Of a DNA stretch of 49,722 nt, positions 42,417-49,722 are shown one piece after another. A program made the translations under genes and the position numbers. The notes under the pieces were generated by a model. It saw only the letters and a program-made list of their open reading frames with translations, did not search any database and was not told where the DNA came from. Location: contig QWQU01000004.1 in assembly GCA_003670735.1 (NCBI GenBank), forward strand, positions 1-49,722, given 5' to 3'. The DNA comes from Chloroflexota bacterium (GTDB taxonomy: Bacteria > Chloroflexota > Dehalococcoidia > UBA2979). Numbering within the stretch: the first letter of the stretch is position 1; each line of letters begins with the position of its first letter.

Positions 42417-43456
42417 CTGATGTGGTGCATGGTGGTCTGCGCGCGAGCGAGCTGGAGTCGTTGGGTATCGACCCGCTCGACGTCAGCGATCTCTCTGCGA
42501 ACCTCAACCCGTTCGGGCCACACCAACATGTTCTGAGCAGCGCGCGCGAGGCTGATGTTCGCCACTACCCCGAGGCGCACGCCGAGGGGCTGCGTGACGC
42601 GCTCGCCGCCTTCGCGCACGTCGAGCCAGCGCAATTGCTCGTGACCCCGGGCTCCACTGCTGCACTGCACCTCATCGCACGTGCGTTCCTGCGCGAGGGT
42701 GACGCCTGCGCACTCTGGCCGCCGACGTTCGGCGAGTACGCCGCCGCGATCGAGGCCGCGGGCGCGACCGTGCGCGAATACCCCGCGACCGCACCGGACT
42801 TCGTCCCCGTGCAGGACATCGAGCCGTCCCCGCTCGGCATCTTCTGCAACCCGAACAACCCGACCGGCACCTACCTCGACCGCGCGAGCATCGAGGCGAT
42901 TGCCGATCGCCTCGGCGGACCGCTCGTACTCGACGTCGCCTACGACCCGTTCGTCGAGGCTGGCAAGTGGGACGCGGACGCGCTCGTGGGTGACGGTCGT
43001 GATGTGCTCGTCGTGCACTCAATGACGAAGCTGCACGCCGTGCCGGGCATTCGTCTCGGCTACATCGTCGGCCCCGAGGCGCACATTGCGCGGCTCACGG
43101 CGCTGCAGCCCTCGTGGTCGATCGATGCGACCGCAATCGCCGCCGGGCACGCCATGCTCACCGTTGACCGCGTGCAGCGCGAGGCGACACGAGACATCAC
43201 CGGCACGCGCGCCCTGATCGCGAGCCAGCTGACTACTCAACACATCGAGGTCGTTGAAGGCCGTGCGAACTTCCTACTCGTGCGCGTCGGTGACGCTGCG
43301 GCAGTCCGCCTCGCGCTCCTGCGTCGAGGCTTCGCCGTCCGTGACTGCACCTCATTCGGCCTCCCGGAGTGGATTCGCATTGCGATCCCCGTCGAAGTCG
43401 CGGGACGCCGGCTTGCGAACGCGCTCGTCGCCGTCCTTGCGGAGCAGCGAGCGTGA
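42413..43456 (+). CDS. cobD: CobD/CobC-like PLP-dependent aminotransferase-fold enzyme
   Basis: 347 aa. In the cobalamin context this histidinol-phosphate-aminotransferase-like enzyme is L-threonine-O-3-phosphate decarboxylase, which supplies aminopropanol phosphate to CbiB. Motifs: LSANLNPFGP, VTPGSTAALHLIA, FCNPNNPTGTY, VLDVAYDPF, and the PLP lysine in HSMTKLHAVPGIRLGY. Family membership and position support the call, but a true histidinol-phosphate transaminase cannot be excluded by sequence alone. It overlaps cobQ by 4 nt. Confidence 0.87.
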   Translation: MTDVVHGGLRASELESLGIDPLDVSDLSANLNPFGPHQHVLSSAREADVRHYPEAHAEGLRDALAAFAHVEPAQLLVTPGSTAALHLIARAFLREGDACALWPPTFGEYAAAIEAAGATVREYPATAPDFVPVQDIEPSPLGIFCNPNNPTGTYLDRASIEAIADRLGGPLVLDVAYDPFVEAGKWDADALVGDGRDVLVVHSMTKLHAVPGIRLGYIVGPEAHIARLTALQPSWSIDATAIAAGHAMLTVDRVQREATRDITGTRALIASQLTTQHIEVVEGRANFLLVRVGDAAAVRLALLRRGFAVRDCTSFGLPEWIRIAIPVEVAGRRLANALVAVLAEQRA

Positions 43457-44976
43457 CCACGCCCGCGCCGGTGCTGATGGTGCTCGGTACTGCCTCGTCC
43501 GCCGGGAAGTCGGTGCTCGTCACCGCGCTCTGTCGCATTGCGCGCCAGGACGGCCTGCGTGTCGCGCCGTTCAAGGCGCAGAACATGTCGAACAACGCCG
43601 ATGTCACGCCCGATGGCGGCGAGATCGGCCGCGCGCAGTCCGAGCAAGCTGCGGCCGCCGGCATCGTGCCGACCGTCGAGATGAACCCGGTGCTCCTTAA
43701 GCCGCAAGGCGATCGCACCTCCCAGGTCGTTGTAAACGGACACGCCGAGGGCATCCTCCGCTCTGTCGACTTCCTCGAGCGCAAGCACGACCTCTGGCCG
43801 CACGTCGAGCGTGCACTCGCCTCACTGCGCTCGCAGTACGAGCTCGTGATCGCCGAGGGCGCCGGCAGCCCTGCGGAGCCGAACCTGCGCGCGGGTGACA
43901 TCGTGAATATGCGTGTCGCCCTGCACGCGAACGCGACGGTGCTACTCGTCGGCGACATCGATCGAGGCGGTGTGTTCGCACATCTCGTCGGCACGATGGA
44001 GCTGCTCGCTCCCGAAGAGCGCGCGCTCGTGCGCGGCTTTGTCATCAACCGCTTTCGCGGCGACCCATCGTTGCTCGCCCCCGCCATCGAAGACCTCGAG
44101 CGCCGCACCGGTGTGCCCGTGCTCGGCGTCGTCCCGTACCTCGATCACCTGCGCGTTGCCCAGGAGGACGCAGTCGCCCTCGAACGTGCCGATCCCGTGC
44201 CGAACGAGGTGGGCGCTGTCGATATCGCCGTCATGCGTTTGCCGCGCATCGCGAACTTCGACGACTTCGACCCGCTCGCTGCAGAACCGGGCGTCCGAGT
44301 GCGCTACGTCGCACGTCCGGAGGACCTGGGCGATCCCGCGCTGATCATCATCCCCGGCACCAAGGCGACCATTGCCGACCTCGATGCGCTGCGTGCGAAT
44401 GGGCTCGCCGATGCCATCACTGAGCGCGCCCAGCGCGGCACACCCGTGCTCGGTATTTGCGGCGGCTACCAGATGCTCGGCGAGCGCCTCGCCGACCCGC
44501 ATGGCGCCGAGGCCGCCCCGGGCACCGAGGTTGCCGGCCTTGGCTTGCTGCCACTCGACACGACCTTCGCCGCAGACAAAATCACGCGTCGCGCCACCGG
44601 CACGGTCCTCGCCTCGCACGGCCCGTGGTCAGCCGCTGGCTCCGCCGTCGAGGGCTACGAGATCCACATGGGCCGCACGGAGCCGCTGCCCGGCGCGCAG
44701 ATCGTGCCACTGCTGATGCTTGGTGAGCACGAGGACGGGGCAGTGCGCGCGGACGGACTCGTCGCCGGATGCTATCTCCACGGCCTGTTCCACAACGAAG
44801 GCTTCCGCCATGCACTGCTGCGTGCGCTCGGTTGGCCGGGCCCCGGCGCGACGCCTGCCTTCGACCGGGCGCGCGAGTTCGATCGCCTCGCGCAGCACGT
44901 CCGTTCACACCTCGATATCGAGCGCATCAACGCGATGCTGTTCCCCGACGTCACCGTCGAGGCAACTCGTGGCTGA
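43453..44976 (+). CDS. cobQ: Cobyric acid synthase
   Basis: The GTG at 43453 overlapping the previous stop gives 507 aa; the track adds 28 residues. It amidates four peripheral carboxylates of adenosylcobyrinic diamide. N-terminal MVLGTASSAGKSVLVTALCRI, PFKAQNMSNNADVTPDGGEIGRAQ (cut), NPVLLKP and VGDIDRGGVFA; the C-terminal amidotransferase domain has GICGGYQMLG (Cys nucleophile) and GCYLHGLFHN (His). Full length, all motifs intact. Confidence 0.96.
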   Translation: MTTPAPVLMVLGTASSAGKSVLVTALCRIARQDGLRVAPFKAQNMSNNADVTPDGGEIGRAQSEQAAAAGIVPTVEMNPVLLKPQGDRTSQVVVNGHAEGILRSVDFLERKHDLWPHVERALASLRSQYELVIAEGAGSPAEPNLRAGDIVNMRVALHANATVLLVGDIDRGGVFAHLVGTMELLAPEERALVRGFVINRFRGDPSLLAPAIEDLERRTGVPVLGVVPYLDHLRVAQEDAVALERADPVPNEVGAVDIAVMRLPRIANFDDFDPLAAEPGVRVRYVARPEDLGDPALIIIPGTKATIADLDALRANGLADAITERAQRGTPVLGICGGYQMLGERLADPHGAEAAPGTEVAGLGLLPLDTTFAADKITRRATGTVLASHGPWSAAGSAVEGYEIHMGRTEPLPGAQIVPLLMLGEHEDGAVRADGLVAGCYLHGLFHNEGFRHALLRALGWPGPGATPAFDRAREFDRLAQHVRSHLDIERINAMLFPDVTVEATRG

Positions 44977-45529
44977 TCTGCTCTTCGTCACAGGAGGCGC
45001 GCGCAGCGGCAAGAGCAGCTTCGCCGAGCGCCTCGCGTCGCGAACCGGCGCACCTGTCGTCTACATCGCCACGATGGAAGCACTCGACGACGAGGTGCGC
45101 GCGCGCATCGCGCGCCACCGAACGTCGCGTCCTGAAGTATGGACGACCGTCGAATCCCCACTCGAGATTGTCGAGGCCGTACGCGACGCGCCCTCGGATG
45201 CATGCGTGCTGCTCGACTGCCTCTCGCTCTGGGTCTCGAATCGCCTGCTACAGCTGGGCGAAGCGTTCAACCAGGACGACCTCGACACACTCGAGATTGC
45301 ACTCGAACGCGACATCGAATCGCTGCACGCGCTCGCTGCTGCTCGCAGCGCCCCGCTCATCCTCGTAACCAACGAGGTTGGTAGCAGCCTCGTCCCGGAA
45401 CACGCGCTGGGTCGCGCCTATCGCGACCTGCTCGGTCGCGTGAACCAGCGCGCGAGCACACTCGCGACACACGCATGGCTGCTCGTCAGTGGTCGCGCGC
45501 TGCTACTCCCGCCACCCGACAGCGACTGA
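44969..45529 (+). CDS. cobU: Bifunctional adenosylcobinamide kinase / guanylyltransferase
   Basis: The GTG at 44969 with GAGG upstream gives 186 aa and overlaps cobQ by 8 nt; the longer track ORF is spurious. It phosphorylates adenosylcobinamide and attaches GMP. P-loop GGARSGKSSFAE at the N-terminus, VYIATMEALDDEVRARIARH with the GMP-accepting His, VLLDCLSLWVSNRL and LVTNEVGSSLVPEHALGRAYRD are CobU hallmarks. It is the last gene of the operon and is followed by a terminator. Confidence 0.95.
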   Translation: MADLLFVTGGARSGKSSFAERLASRTGAPVVYIATMEALDDEVRARIARHRTSRPEVWTTVESPLEIVEAVRDAPSDACVLLDCLSLWVSNRLLQLGEAFNQDDLDTLEIALERDIESLHALAAARSAPLILVTNEVGSSLVPEHALGRAYRDLLGRVNQRASTLATHAWLLVSGRALLLPPPDSD

Positions 45530-45537
45530 CAAACGAA

Positions 45538-45558
45538 GCCCCGGACGATCTCCGGGGC
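45538..45558. terminator. Terminator between the cobalamin operon and the HtrA gene
   Basis: An 8-bp stem (GCCCCGGA / TCCGGGGC) with a 5-nt CGATC loop lies 9 nt after the cobU stop and 33 nt from the converging protease stop. It probably serves both strands. Confidence 0.65.
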
Positions 45559-45590
45559 CTCGTACAGCCTCGTTCGAGGTATGCGCGGCG

Positions 45591-46766
45591 CTATTGGCCC
45601 GTCCACTCGCGCAGCGCAGCGGTGACGTCCATCGCCTTCCCGGCGCGAATCACCGAGAGCTTCACGCTGTCGCCGACCTTGTAGCCGTCGACCGTCTTCG
45701 CAAGCTGCTCGATCGTCGTCATCGGCTTGCCATCAATTGCGGTGATCACGTCCCCGCCCGGCGGCAGTACACCAGCGGAGCTCGCCGCTGCGGCGGGCTT
45801 GAGGCCGGCACGCTCAGCCGCGCTGCCCGCGTTCACCGCAGTGACGTAGACGCCCTTCTGCGCGTCAACGCCGGCTTCCTTTGCGTTCACGGTGTTCAAC
45901 GTTACGCCCGCGACACCAAGCTGCGGGTGCGTGATTGGCTTGCCCGCGATCATGTCCGGCAGGAAGCGCTGCGCGGTGTTCGAGGAGATCGCGAACCCGA
46001 TGCCGACGAACACGCGCTGCCCCGTCGGATTCTCGATCGAGGTGTTCACGCCGATCACGTTGCCGTCCGCGTCGAACAACGGACCACCGGAGTTACCGGG
46101 GTTCACCGCCGCGTCGGTCTGGATCACGCCACGCACCGGGCGACCGGTGATGCCACCCTCGGACTGGCGGTTCAGCCCGCTCACGATGCCCGAGGTCACT
46201 GTGAACTCGAGTGAGAACGGGTTGCCGATCGCGAACACCGACTCGCCGACGCGCACGCCGTCCGAGTCTGCGAACTTCGCAGGCACGAGCAGGCTCGCGG
46301 GCGCACCCGTCACCTGCACGACCGCGAGGTCATTGCCGGGGTCCGAGCCGACCACCTTGCCCGGCAGCATCGATCCGTCGGTGAACTCGACGCTCACTTG
46401 TCCGGCGCCGTCGATCACGTGGTAGTTGGTCAGGATGTTGCCGCTCTTGTCGAGCACGATCCCGGTGCCAAGACCTTCGCCCTGGCGCTGTCCGTTGCGG
46501 CCGGTCACGACCGTGTTGATCGCGACCACCGACGGCTTCACGCGATCCACGAGGTCAGGCAAGTTCCCGATCGCCGAGTTGGATGCCACCGGCAACGTTC
46601 GACCGGTGCTCGAACCACTCGATGCGGCGGCGGCCGCCGTTGCGGTCGAGGCGGGGCCGTGCGCGCTGCTGCGCGTCGCGATGATCCCGCCGATCAGCAT
46701 GGCGAGAACGATCAGAACCCCAAGCCCGGCCGGGCGGATCCATGACTGCCAGCCTTTGATATCCAT
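45591..46766 (-). CDS. HtrA/DegP-like serine protease with one PDZ domain
   Basis: The ATG at 46766, preceded by AGGAGGGTGAC, gives 391 aa. One N-terminal membrane anchor (AGLGVLIVLAMLIGGIIAT), a Ala/Ser/Thr linker, a trypsin-like domain with His in LTNYHVID, Asp in GSDPGNDLAVVQV and Ser in AAVNPGNSGGPLFD, then a PDZ domain (residues ~285-385, ITHPQLGVAGVTL...GGDVITAIDGKPM). All three catalytic residues are present. It would degrade misfolded proteins outside the membrane. It may cooperate with the PDZ protein, SppA and the degenerate HtrA-like lipoprotein next door. Confidence 0.94.
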   Translation of the reverse strand: MDIKGWQSWIRPAGLGVLIVLAMLIGGIIATRSSAHGPASTATAAAAASSGSSTGRTLPVASNSAIGNLPDLVDRVKPSVVAINTVVTGRNGQRQGEGLGTGIVLDKSGNILTNYHVIDGAGQVSVEFTDGSMLPGKVVGSDPGNDLAVVQVTGAPASLLVPAKFADSDGVRVGESVFAIGNPFSLEFTVTSGIVSGLNRQSEGGITGRPVRGVIQTDAAVNPGNSGGPLFDADGNVIGVNTSIENPTGQRVFVGIGFAISSNTAQRFLPDMIAGKPITHPQLGVAGVTLNTVNAKEAGVDAQKGVYVTAVNAGSAAERAGLKPAAAASSAGVLPPGGDVITAIDGKPMTTIEQLAKTVDGYKVGDSVKLSVIRAGKAMDVTAALREWTGQ

Positions 46767-46880
46767 GTCACCCTCCTGGGCGGTGCAAATCCTCTGGTGT
46801 GATTGTCGGCAACACCCGTCAAACACCCGTCGCGCAAATGTAAAGCGCGTACAAACCGCGCCATCGATACCAATTGAGCG

Positions 46881-47699
46881 CTAGCGGTAGGTTCGAGTTC
46901 CCTCGTAGAGGGCGTATGGCCCACTGACAGCCCCTGGTGAGAGCTCCACGCCGAAGGCCTGCGCGAGCGACACCGCAGCGCGCCCCATCACAAGATCCCG
47001 CACGCTGCGTCGAGGATGCACGATGCGTATCCGCCTCGGCGCACCGCTGCGCTCCACGGCCCAGTCGATCGCGTCCTCGATATCGCCCATGCGGTCCACG
47101 AGTCCGTTCGCGAGCGCATCTGCGGCCGGATACACCTCGCCCGTCGCGAGCTCGCGCACGCGCTCGAGCGGCATCCGACGGCCCTGGGAGACCGATTGCA
47201 CGAACAGCTCGTGCATCGAGTCGATGATGTGCTGCTCGCGCGCCTGCTCTTCGTCGGTCGGCGCGCGGAACGGCGAGAACATGTCCTTCAGCCGTCCCGA
47301 CTTCGCGACGCGCATCTCCACGCCCACGCGTTCGAGTGCGCCCGCGACCAGCGGCCGGTACGCGATCACGCCGATCGCCCCGACCAGCGCCGACGGCAGC
47401 GCGAGGATGCCGTTGGTCGCCGCCGCGATCATGTAGCCGCCCGACGCACCGAGCCCGCCGATATAGGCGATCGTCGGCTTCTGCGCCGCGAGTCGTGTTA
47501 CTGCGCGCGTAATAACGTCCGAGCCGACCGCGCTGCCACCGGGCGAGTCGATATTGAGCACGACCGCTCGCGTGGACTCATCCTCGCGGAGCCGTGTGAG
47601 CATGCGCGAGGTCTCGAGTGGCTTGATCGCGTTGCCGATCGCGCCCTGCAGGTCGACGACCGCGATGGAAGCTGGGCGTAATCGGTCAAGCGAACCCAT
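46881..47699 (-). CDS. SppA/S49-family signal peptide peptidase-like protein
   Basis: The ATG at 47699 with GAGGTGATC upstream gives 272 aa; the 411-aa track ORF overlaps the divergent gene. S49 features: AVVLNIDSPGGSAVGSDVI, catalytic Ser in IGGLGASGGYMIAAA, GAIGVIAY, and the general-base Lys in KSGRLKDMFSPFRAPTDEE. No clear membrane helix is present at the N-terminus, so it could be cytoplasmic or peripherally attached, unlike classical SppA. These enzymes cut remnant signal peptides and membrane fragments. Confidence 0.88.
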   Translation of the reverse strand: MGSLDRLRPASIAVVDLQGAIGNAIKPLETSRMLTRLREDESTRAVVLNIDSPGGSAVGSDVITRAVTRLAAQKPTIAYIGGLGASGGYMIAAATNGILALPSALVGAIGVIAYRPLVAGALERVGVEMRVAKSGRLKDMFSPFRAPTDEEQAREQHIIDSMHELFVQSVSQGRRMPLERVRELATGEVYPAADALANGLVDRMGDIEDAIDWAVERSGAPRRIRIVHPRRSVRDLVMGRAAVSLAQAFGVELSPGAVSGPYALYEGTRTYR

Positions 47700-47787
47700 G
47701 ATCACCTCGACTTCGCGTGTTCGAGATCGAGTGTACGGCCCCCCGGTGCTAGCGCGGCTCGACGTGGCAGCGCTACCCTGCGGCGCT

Positions 47788-49407
47788 ATGCGCGTCCGTT
47801 GGCCAGCCATCCTCCTTGCCTCGCTCGTCCTTTCCGTGACGGGCTGTGCGCGCGCTGCTGCGCTGATCCCTGGCCACAACACGACACCGACTCCGCGCTC
47901 CGGTGCCACGCCCGGCCCGATCTCGGCGCCGCCGTTGCTGGCGCCCGGCTCGTTGCGCCTCGCGGGCTCTGCTGGCGGCGCGGCGAATCGTCCTGCCATC
48001 GCCGACAACGAGCTGGGCAAGATGCTCTTTGTCGTGCAGACGCTCGACGACGGCGGCAAGCCACTCCGTAGTGGTGGTGGTGTGCTCGTCGATCGCGGGC
48101 AGCAGCTCGTGCTCACCAGCTACTCGCTCGTGAAGCCGTACCAGGCGAACGGCGCGAAGGCATACGCGACGCTCGCCGCCGGCCCGGCATCCTCGACCGG
48201 GGCGATCGAGTTCAACACGATCCTCGTCGCCGCGAACCCCAACGCCGACATCGCCGTGCTCCGTGTCGTCGGGACGCGTGACGGTGCGACCACGCCGCCC
48301 GCGGCGAGCGAGGCTGTCCTCGCCGACTCATCGAGCCTGCGTCGTGGCGATCGCCTCCGTTTCCTCGCACAGCCGAGTCCGACACGTCAGGGACCGATTC
48401 AGGTCACGAACGGTGGCATCGTCGGCTTCAGCGGCGATGGGCTCGGCGAGTCGCGTGCGTTCATCAAGGGTGACGTGCGCTTGATGGCCGGCACCGTTGG
48501 CTCACCCGTCTTCGACCAGTCGGGCGCGTTGATCGGCATCGCCTCGCAGCTCTCGTATGACGCGGCTGCACCGGTCGCGGTCGTGCGCCCACTCGCGCGA
48601 GCGATCGAGGCGATCAACCAGGCGAAGTCCGCCCCACCGACGCTGAAGTACAGCGCACCGCTCGAGCATTCACCGTCGCTCTCCGGCGCGACCACCTCGG
48701 CGGCTGCGCGTGATGGTGTCGTCGTCGCGAAGCCCGTCTTCGCCGAGGGCGCGCTCGAGGGCCAGGGCTTCCGAGATCTGCTCGACTACACCAACATCTT
48801 CAAACGCGAAGCACCCGAGCTCGACTACGAGTACCTCGCGCAGGGCGTCCCGCAGGGCGCGCTCGTGCAGGAGCTCTGGTACCTCAACGGCACGCTGCAG
48901 GACTCGCTCTCCTCGTCCTACACATGGACGAAGGGCCCCTTCGCCGTCGTCTCCGACCGCCTCACGACCCCGAGCTCTCGAGGTGTGCCAAACGGCACAT
49001 GGACGATGGAGGTCTGGGTCGCCGGCACGGTGCGTGCGACCAGCACCGCCTACGTCGGTATCACCCCGCCGGACGTCCCCCGCAAGCCCACCGTCGAGGG
49101 ACTGCGCTTCGCCTCGAACGCCAGTGCGGAGCAGCTGCCCGGTGACAACGCCTCGTCGGGTGCCGGCCAGATCCTGATGTTCTTCGACTACCGCCAGGCG
49201 GCAGCCGTGCAGAGCATTCGCTGGGTCGTGCTCAAGGATGGCCGCGCCATCTACCAGTCGCCGCCCGTCCCGTGGGCCGGCGGCGAGAAGGGCACATGGT
49301 GGGTTGGTATGCCCGCCGAGACCGGAGGCGTCGGCGCCGGTGCCTGGGAGATCCAGATCTACATGGACAACCAGTCCATCGGCAGCGCGAAGACCACGCT
49401 CCGCTAG
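47788..49407 (+). CDS. HtrA-like lipoprotein with a degenerate active site
   Basis: The ATG at 47788 gives 539 aa with lipoprotein signal AILLASLVLSVTGC. After a Pro/Thr-rich linker, residues ~70-280 have a trypsin-like fold: LVLTSYSLVKPY where HtrA has TNAHV, so the His is Ser; NADIAVLRV keeps the Asp; and GTVGSPVFDQSGALIGI replaces GNSGGP, so the nucleophile is Val. No PDZ follows; instead ~250 residues of beta-rich, Trp/Tyr-rich sequence (YEYLAQG, WYLNG, GTWTMEVWVAG, WEIQIYMD) resemble extracellular binding modules. It is probably a non-catalytic surface protein. Divergent to the SppA gene. Confidence 0.75.
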   Translation: MRVRWPAILLASLVLSVTGCARAAALIPGHNTTPTPRSGATPGPISAPPLLAPGSLRLAGSAGGAANRPAIADNELGKMLFVVQTLDDGGKPLRSGGGVLVDRGQQLVLTSYSLVKPYQANGAKAYATLAAGPASSTGAIEFNTILVAANPNADIAVLRVVGTRDGATTPPAASEAVLADSSSLRRGDRLRFLAQPSPTRQGPIQVTNGGIVGFSGDGLGESRAFIKGDVRLMAGTVGSPVFDQSGALIGIASQLSYDAAAPVAVVRPLARAIEAINQAKSAPPTLKYSAPLEHSPSLSGATTSAAARDGVVVAKPVFAEGALEGQGFRDLLDYTNIFKREAPELDYEYLAQGVPQGALVQELWYLNGTLQDSLSSSYTWTKGPFAVVSDRLTTPSSRGVPNGTWTMEVWVAGTVRATSTAYVGITPPDVPRKPTVEGLRFASNASAEQLPGDNASSGAGQILMFFDYRQAAAVQSIRWVVLKDGRAIYQSPPVPWAGGEKGTWWVGMPAETGGVGAGAWEIQIYMDNQSIGSAKTTLR

Positions 49408-49436
49408 CTGACCGTCTCCGACGTTCGAGGCTGGCG

Positions 49437-49722
49437 TTACTTCAGCTTCCCCTGCGCGTCGTACAGCGAGTCCACTGCAGCGCCGTACCACGCACCCAGC
49501 GCATCCACTGGCTTGGTCAGCACGCCGTACTTCGTGAGCGTCGCCTGTAGTGCCTGCCACTGCGCGGCACTTGCGCGTCCGATGCCGTCCGAGCGCGTCG
49601 CAGCCGCAATGTCGGTGTCGAGCAGGTACCGCTGCTGGCCCGGATCGGCGCCGTCCGCGTACTTCAACGTGATCTGGACCGCCTCGTCCGGATGGTCGAT
49701 CGCGAACTGCGCGCCGCGGATC
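49437..49722 (-). CDS. ABC transporter substrate-binding protein, C-terminal part (5' end outside window)
   Basis: The track shows only 76 aa from an internal TTG. Reading the minus frame to the window edge gives ~95 residues without a stop: IRGAQFAIDHPDEAVQITLK, then ...QRYLLDTDI and ...WQALQATLTKYGVLTKPVDAL. The HPDEAV and WQ..L..YGVL.KPVD patterns match the C-terminal end of NMT1/THI5-like (ThiY/SsuA) binding proteins for pyrimidine precursors, sulfonates or similar. The ligand cannot be told. It converges with the preceding lipoprotein gene with a 29-bp gap and no clear terminator. Confidence 0.72.
   Translation of the reverse strand, partial: IRGAQFAIDHPDEAVQITLKYADGADPGQQRYLLDTDIAAATRSDGIGRASAAQWQALQATLTKYGVLTKPVDALGAWYGAAVDSLYDAQGKLK

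Noticed and set aside
1-49722. CRISPR arrays, tRNA or rRNA genes, IS elements, prophage
   Set aside because: No regularly spaced repeats, cloverleaf sequences, transposase motifs or phage structural genes were seen on reading both strands.

Overview
The window is about 50 kb of GC-rich, densely packed bacterial chromosome. Many genes overlap by 4 nt (ATGA/GTGA), GTG starts are frequent, and codon third positions are mostly G or C. I see no tRNA, rRNA, CRISPR array, transposase or phage gene. The gene content fits a non-model Gram-positive-like or Chloroflexota-type bacterium: lipoproteins, HtrA/SppA proteases, small zinc-ribbon proteins, a c-di-AMP riboswitch and citramalate-based isoleucine synthesis. 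The phylum is an inference only.

Region 1 (1-18.8 kb) is a cell-surface polysaccharide or nucleotide-sugar locus. It holds a truncated GT2 glycosyltransferase, a CgeB-like glycosyltransferase, three SAM methyltransferases, two large multi-spanning membrane proteins, and five SDR-type sugar-nucleotide enzymes including a clear GDP-mannose 3,5-epimerase. Among them lie an exported tandem-repeat protein, an AraC/GyrI-type regulator, a DUF3179 lipoprotein and a geranylgeranyl-reductase-family flavoprotein. A metallo-beta-lactamase-fold hydrolase closes the region.

Region 2 (18.8-29.8 kb) makes branched-chain amino acids: ilvB-ilvN-leuA-leuC-leuD, then a kinase-like gene and a small membrane protein, then leuB and cimA. 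Two leader peptides rich in Leu/Ile/Val codons stand just before ilvB and cimA. Each lies a few bases after a candidate promoter, and a third structured leader precedes leuA. Together they suggest ribosome-mediated attenuation of the whole pathway. CimA, LeuCD and LeuB would supply 2-oxobutyrate for isoleucine. IlvC and IlvD are not in the window.

Region 3 (29.7-34.4 kb, mostly minus strand) holds a response regulator/histidine kinase/PDZ operon, what looks like a 5'-truncated csrA with its own terminator, small zinc-ribbon proteins, and an ABM-type protein. The last zinc-ribbon gene has a c-di-AMP (ydaO/yuaA) riboswitch in its 5' leader, with a TTGACA promoter and a 9+9 bp inverted repeat at the predicted transcription start.

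Region 4 (34.4-45.6 kb) is an 11-gene cobalamin operon behind a cobalamin riboswitch: B12 ABC importer, CbiA, CobO, CobT, CobS, CbiB, CobD-like aminotransferase, CobQ and CobU. It covers corrinoid uptake, side-chain amidation, adenosylation and nucleotide-loop assembly. Ring-building genes are absent here.

Region 5 (45.6 kb to end) carries envelope proteostasis genes: an HtrA protease, an SppA-type peptidase and an HtrA-like lipoprotein whose catalytic His and Ser are replaced. The window ends inside an ABC substrate-binding protein gene.
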